From: Smittium culicis
Lineage: Eukaryota; Kickxellomycota; Harpellomycetes; Harpellales; Legeriomycetaceae
Assembly (NCBI GenBank): GCA_001970855.1
Contig: LSSN01000531.1
Location: 1-11,633 of the forward strand
DNA: 11,633 nt
Direction of reading: 5' to 3'
The position numbers and the translations under genes were made by a program. Each line of letters opens with the position of its first letter. Positions within the stretch are counted from its first letter, which is position 1. Positions 7,881 through 11,633 of this stretch are shown piece by piece. The notes under the pieces were generated by a model, which saw nothing but the letters and a program-made list of their open reading frames with translations, searched no databases and was not told the origin of the DNA.

Positions 7881-8968
7881 ATATGCTAGTATAATATTTT
7901 TAAAAACGGATTCGTACAATTTTATTAATACTATAATAATTAACATAAAAAAAATTTCCTACCTCTGTCAGTCAGAAAAAAGAACAAAAGAAAATAATTT
8001 CTAGAGAGTAATGGTATATAAATATCAGGATATTTCACATACGATCTATTCGAATACTTTTTTTAAAAAAAAATTGGAAAAATTTTGTACTCTTTAGTAA
8101 TAAACGAATTTTATCATATGAGGATAGCATTAACTATTTTGGTTCTACAAAATAAATTGAATATATAAAATGAACTCAAATCAGACACTCTTGCATTATA
8201 GTCCAAATATTTACGAGAAGTAGCTTAAAATATAGGATTTAAATTAAGCAATACTCATTAATACGAGGCAAAAAATAAATCAGAAATTAGAATATTTACA
8301 CTTCTAGACCATAAAAAAATCCAAAAAAAAATGCTTGGAAATTTCAGAAATCATATAAAAATTCATGATTGTCCTCTAAAATTGCCAAATTTTATCTAAT
8401 ACCAGAGAATATAAAGATCAAAAAGCATATTACTTGTAAAAATCGAAAATTCAAGTATAAAAAGAATTCTTTTTTGGCAGAACCTGAAATGAATCTAGCT
8501 ATTAGTATAATTTACCTCCTGTGCCCAAAGAATTTCAAATAGGGAAAAAAAAGGACTCATGTGTCTTATATGTGTTAAAGAGAATAAAAATAAATTAGAC
8601 TTCGAAAATTTGAAGAAGAAAGCGCTAATCTTGAAGTAATTGAATTAAGAATTAAATTGATAGAGCAAGTGTCGGAGTATTCCCAATACTCCACCTAGAA
8701 CTTTGATATTTGGTTTTAGGTTTTTCCTTTGGTTCAATTTAAAACTTTTCTAATACTTATGAGATATAAAAACAATAAATTCGACTGGTTTATAATAATG
8801 TTTATTTGTGTATTATTCAAAACTCGATATATTACCCCATTTTGGAAGGAAATTGTGCTTTTTATATAGCTCATTTCTTCACTAATGATAATAATAATAA
8901 ACAATAGTGTTTTTTCTTGTAGTGATAAAATAAAGTGTTAGAATAGAAAGGTTAGTAGAATTTTTTGA
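7881..8968 (+). other. Unrecognised decayed gene, two overlapping frames
   Basis: Frame 3 is TGA-free from 7881 to 8490, with coding-like parts such as ESNGI, FYHMRIALTILVLQNKLNI, SKYLREVA and KNKSEIRIFTLLDHKKI. In the 3' half it is interrupted only by TAA/TAG (8166, 8199, 8226, 8259, 8397). Frame 2 takes over at about 8400 and is TGA-free to 8966-8968, with SFLAEPEMNLAISIIYLLCP, a charged helix-like FEEESANLEVIELRIKLIEQ, then a hydrophobic part (WFIIMFICVLF). A third frame also reads KKGLMCLICVKENKNKLDFE at about 8550-8610, overlapping frame 2, so one of the two must be chance. No family is recognised. The glutamate-rich helix is the best hint of true coding origin. Confidence 0.3.
8674..8692. 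repeat. Perfect 8-bp hairpin, 3-nt loop
   Basis: GGAGTATT at 8674-8681 pairs perfectly with AATACTCC at 8685-8692 around CCC. It is the tightest G/C-containing palindrome I found in the window. It lies inside the coding-like frame of 8369-8968, and no T run directly follows. Confidence 0.7.
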
Positions 8969-9581
8969 GTAAAAAGAAAGAAAAAATATAGATGTGAAAT
9001 AAATAATAATAAACTTGGCGAATCATCAAAATTCACAAAGAGAGGATAGGATTTCCTATAAAAACTCACAACAGTATTAAAACTCTTTGTAATAAAACTA
9101 GTTTAATCATCTCTTTGATTATAATGATGGTTCTTTGAATAGATGCTTTCTTTGTTCTATCGCTTTGCTAATCTCCGCTACGACACAAGTCGATATATAT
9201 AAATAACATTTATCAATTTAAAATAGGCAGGATAATTCTAGAAAAAATGTATAAATTCACAAAGGTATTAAAAGTGTGCAATAATTATGGAATTCAAAGA
9301 GAGCTTCAAAATTGATAGCGGACCAATTGAAACAAGATCAAGATTATATAAAAAAAGCTCAATTTCTATCTATATTTTGCTGTGGTATAAAGAGAACCGG
9401 AATATATATGTGGTAGTTTTGAACTTACCACTAATTTTATTTTGTATTAATGGTTTAAAGTAGTATATAAGATATAAAAAATCTAGAGCTTTTAAAGCAT
9501 GATTTTATGTTTCAGCAAATGTTTATTAAAGTTGAGAGAAAATAAAAAATATGGAGTTCCTTATTAATGTTTTAATTGTGA
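8969..9581. other. A+T-rich spacer with one inverted repeat
   Basis: No gene seen. CAAAGAGAGGAT at 9036-9047 and ATCATCTCTTTG at 9106-9117 form a 12-bp inverted repeat with one mismatch, 58 bases apart. A slightly G+C-richer patch at about 9120-9195 (GCTAATCTCCGCTACGACAC) holds no recognisable frame or RNA. Confidence 0.45.
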
Positions 9582-10028
9582 TCTTTGTTCCAAGAATTTT
9601 ATTTTTAAAGTATATAATAATATAAAATGGGTATAATTTAAATCAAAATTTTTTCTTTGAGAATTTATGAGGTACAAGTTTTCTATACAATTTTTACTGT
9701 AAATGCGATACTATTTATTTTTTTAATTTAAACTGAAGTCTTTATTATTCACAAAAGAAAAAACTAGATTCAAAAAATGTTAAAACTAAAATTCGAGAGT
9801 GAGCTAAATATTCTCATTGATAAGTTTTTATATCATGTGACTCTAGAAACTTTGTTGTCTTATTTAAAAACTCAAGTTTCTCTGTCTTTTTATTTTTATT
9901 TTGATCTCTTGATAAATAATTGGCTTAAAAAGGTTCTAATTTTTTTTGTACCTGAAAAATTTATAAAAATTTACAGATCTTTAATCTAAAGTCGCTTTTA
10001 TCTACATTTGTTTTCCTTTGTAGTTTGA
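9582..10028 (+). other. Small ORF-like segment
   Basis: Under the standard code an ATG ORF of 70 codons runs 9777-9989. It is hydrophobic and basic, for example FESELNILIDKFLYHVTLET and LINNWLKKVLIFFVPEKF. The same frame is open across TAA 9729 and TAG 9765 back to an ATG at 9627 (TAA also at 9642), and across TAA 9987 to TGA 10026-10028. ORFs of this length are expected a few times by chance in such a T-rich window. No homologue, signal peptide or promoter is identifiable, so it may not be a gene. Confidence 0.22.
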
Positions 10029-10132
10029 AAAGCTAAAATATTTATGCCAAACTGTTTTTATTATCCCTTTTATTTTTTTCTCTTTCTTTTATTATAATTG
10101 TGAAGATTATAACTTTATTCACATTTCACTCG

Positions 10133-10153
10133 GTCGTAGATTCAACCTACGAC
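10133..10153 (+). repeat. Perfect 7-bp hairpin with T-arm-like loop
   Basis: GTCGTAG at 10133-10139 pairs perfectly with CTACGAC at 10147-10153 around the 7-nt loop ATTCAAC. The loop resembles a tRNA TTC-R-A loop shifted by one. The 10-mer TCAACCTACG (10142-10151) also occurs at 6417-6426 in the SINE-like unit. The rest of a tRNA was not found around it. Confidence 0.6.
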
Positions 10154-10551
10154 GTATAATAAGCTACAGATATTATAATTACCTATTCGAGATAATTAGC
10201 CACAATTCGAAGTATGCAGTAGAATTAACATAATCTCATACAAGAAAGTTTTTTGGGGTAATTTAAAGCTGTAATATTATGGTCATATGTCGGTCCACAT
10301 TTTTGCTCATAGTAACTATTATATAGCATATTCATAGATCTTATTAATAAAATAGATATAGAATTTTTAGTAAATAATTTTTCTGAAAATAATTGAAAAA
10401 GTGTTGTTGATCGTCATTTTGGAAAGTTTCATTTTCATTTTAAATTATTTTAAATTATTATATTTTTATTTTAATGACTTTTTATAAAAAATTTATAATT
10501 TATAATTTATTAATGACTAGTTATATATTTATTTATAGAGTGTCTATCAAA
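10154..10551. other. A+T-rich spacer with short repeats
   Basis: No gene seen. Three perfect AATTTAT units occupy 10490-10510, and the 9-mer TTAATGACT occurs at 10471-10479 and again at 10510-10518, flanking the repeat. Both could be chance slippage products. Confidence 0.5.
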
Positions 10552-11113
10552 ATGGTTTACTCAAAGCTAGATAGGCTGCCAAATTAATAAAATTAATGAG
10601 CTTTCAGATTTTGAGAGTTCTAGATCTAGAAAAAGAATTACAAATATAAAACCTGTTGACTCTGTGATCAAAAATATAGCAAATATTCGCTTAGGAATAA
10701 AATAAATCGCATTTTGGTTAAAATACTTAAATCGTACATGTCATTTAAGAATATAAAGATGTACTTTTAGACTGCCCAATTAGTTCACTAAATAAAATTT
10801 ATTTAATTACCACTAAAATCAAGCTTGGTATTTAATTGGATAAACGAGATACAAAATAATCTGTTTCAAAGCAAGAAATTAATGAAAACTAAGTTTTATC
10901 AGCGATGTTATCACAAAAACAATCTAATCAGTCTCGATGATAGATATTATTGGATATTACGTTCTGCGGTATGGACTGTGAAAACAAAATTTTCAGGTAA
11001 ACACTTAGTAATTTGTAGGTAGTATAATGTTACAGTTTAAAATATTGAAATTTTAATTTTTAGTATATAGAACTGCGTTAGGATCCGACATCTTTGTAAC
11101 CTACTGGTGTTAG
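10552..11113 (+). pseudogene. Possible Merlin/ISXO2-like transposase fragment with intron
   Basis: From ATG 10552 (MVYSKLDRLPN) the reading shifts to frame 2 (SDFESSRSRKRITNIKPVD, 10571-10702). It then passes to a clean frame-1 segment at 10825-10996 containing WINEIQNNLFQSKKLM, KFYQRCYHKNN and DDRYYWILRSAVWTVKTKFS. Merlin/ISXO2 transposases have a similar region: a zinc ribbon, a GYxWRC stretch, then a Ser/Phe-rich turn and an I..TYWW segment. A GT...AG intron at 10997-11063 (CAG|GTAAAC ... TTTTTAG, 67 nt) would remove two in-frame stops and join KTKFS to YRTALGSDIFVTYWC (11066-11110), restoring that order. The ribbon cysteines are mostly absent, TAG 11111 follows, and no DDE residues are seen before the satellite. 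The family call is tentative. Confidence 0.28.
10997..11063 (+). other. Candidate 67-nt spliceosomal intron
   Basis: The donor CAG|GTAAAC is near-consensus. The interior is A+T-rich, and the acceptor is a T-rich tract ending TTTTTAG. Removing it keeps the reading open from the clean frame-1 segment into frame 2 and eliminates the TAG at 11020 and TAA at 11038. The alternative is unspliced reading across TAG/TAA in frame 1 to TGA 11290-11292. Confidence 0.35.
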
Positions 11114-11316
11114 GTGGAATTTTTAGCTATGGCTATTTTCAGGCACAGCTAAGTTTAAGAACAGAGAAGTTCTTTTTTTTATTCGCGCTTAAATTTTCCA
11201 AAATAAAAGAGCAGGTTAGAGTATCATGTGTTTTTTTTGGAATATATTTAATCTTGTGCTATTTTGTGCTATTTAGAATATATTTCAACTGATTGGATTA
11301 TGGTAAATTATTTTTC

Positions 11317-11633
11317 ATTATTTTATTATTTCATTATTTTATTAATTTATTAATTTATTAATTTATTATTTTATTATTTTATTATTTTATTATTTTATTA
11401 TTTTATTATTTTATTATTTTATTATTTTATTATTTTATTATTTTATTATTTTATTATTTTATTATTTTATTATTTTATTATTTTATTATTTTATTATTTT
11501 ATTATTTTATTATTTTATTATTTTATTATTTTATTATTTTATTATTTTATTATTTTATTATTTTATTATTTTATTATTTTATTATTTTATTATTTTATTA
11601 TTTTATTATTTTATTATTTTATTATTTTATTAT
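11317..11633. repeat. (ATTATTTT)n octamer satellite, truncated by window end
   Basis: About 39.6 tandem 8-bp units ATTATTTT run from 11317 to the last base. Near the left edge, unit 2 is ATTATTTC and units 4-6 are ATTAATTT; all others read as identical. Variants cluster at the boundary and the interior is homogeneous, as expected for slippage-driven expansion. The true length is unknown because the array leaves the window, and assembly often stops at such repeats. Confidence 0.95.

Noticed and set aside
9120..9150. C/D-box snoRNA
   Set aside because: ATGATGG at about 9123 resembles a C box, but no D box with terminal pairing was found at a suitable distance.
3602..10153. CRISPR array
   Set aside because: The G/C-containing hairpins at 3602, 8674 and 10133 are different sequences and are not regularly spaced; no repeat-spacer pattern exists.
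10471..10518. TTAATGACT direct repeats as a transposon target-site duplication
   Set aside because: They flank only 30 bases of AATTTAT repeats, which is not an element; slippage or chance is simpler.

Overview
The window is extremely A+T-rich (roughly 75-80% by eye) and gene-poor. It looks like nuclear DNA of an A+T-rich eukaryote: it carries a non-LTR-retrotransposon-like CCHC open reading frame, tRNA-like pol III boxes, possible short GT...AG introns and an octamer satellite. I see no bacterial operon or Shine-Dalgarno architecture. The lineage cannot be fixed from this sequence. An early-diverging fungus, or a protist such as a ciliate germline locus, would both fit the composition and content.

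Layout. 1-1469: the best-supported gene, a LINE-type ORF1 with a CCHC zinc knuckle, readable in one frame but broken by TAA/TAG codons and one TGA. 1501-1689: a possible relic of the ORF2 (endonuclease) start. 1690-4490: coding-like fragments that hop between frames. 4783-5271: an ORF-like stretch with a hydrophobic segment. 5272-6120: A+T-rich spacer with two small splice-site-like islands. 6120-6980: a cluster of relatively G+C-rich islands, including a minus-strand T-arm-like element, a tRNA-headed SINE-like unit ending in a TTA repeat, and a third tRNA-like/hairpin island. 6980-7880: featureless A+T-rich DNA. 7881-8968: two overlapping coding-like frames with a perfect 8-bp hairpin. 8969-9580: spacer with one inverted repeat. 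9582-10028: a small ORF-like segment. 10133-10153: a perfect T-arm-like hairpin. 10552-11113: a tentative Merlin/ISXO2-like transposase fragment with a plausible 67-nt intron. 11317-11633: an (ATTATTTT)n array that runs off the window end.

How it fits together. No intact multi-gene pathway is visible. The simplest reading is a graveyard of mobile elements (LINE, SINE-like, possible DNA transposon) in A+T-rich DNA. One pattern deserves testing: several coding-like frames are interrupted almost only by TAA/TAG and end at TGA. That could be ordinary decay of A+T-rich DNA, RIP-like C-to-T mutation, or an organism that reads TAA/TAG as glutamine. Chance alone can produce 200-codon TGA-free frames at this base composition, so only the first locus is statistically solid.
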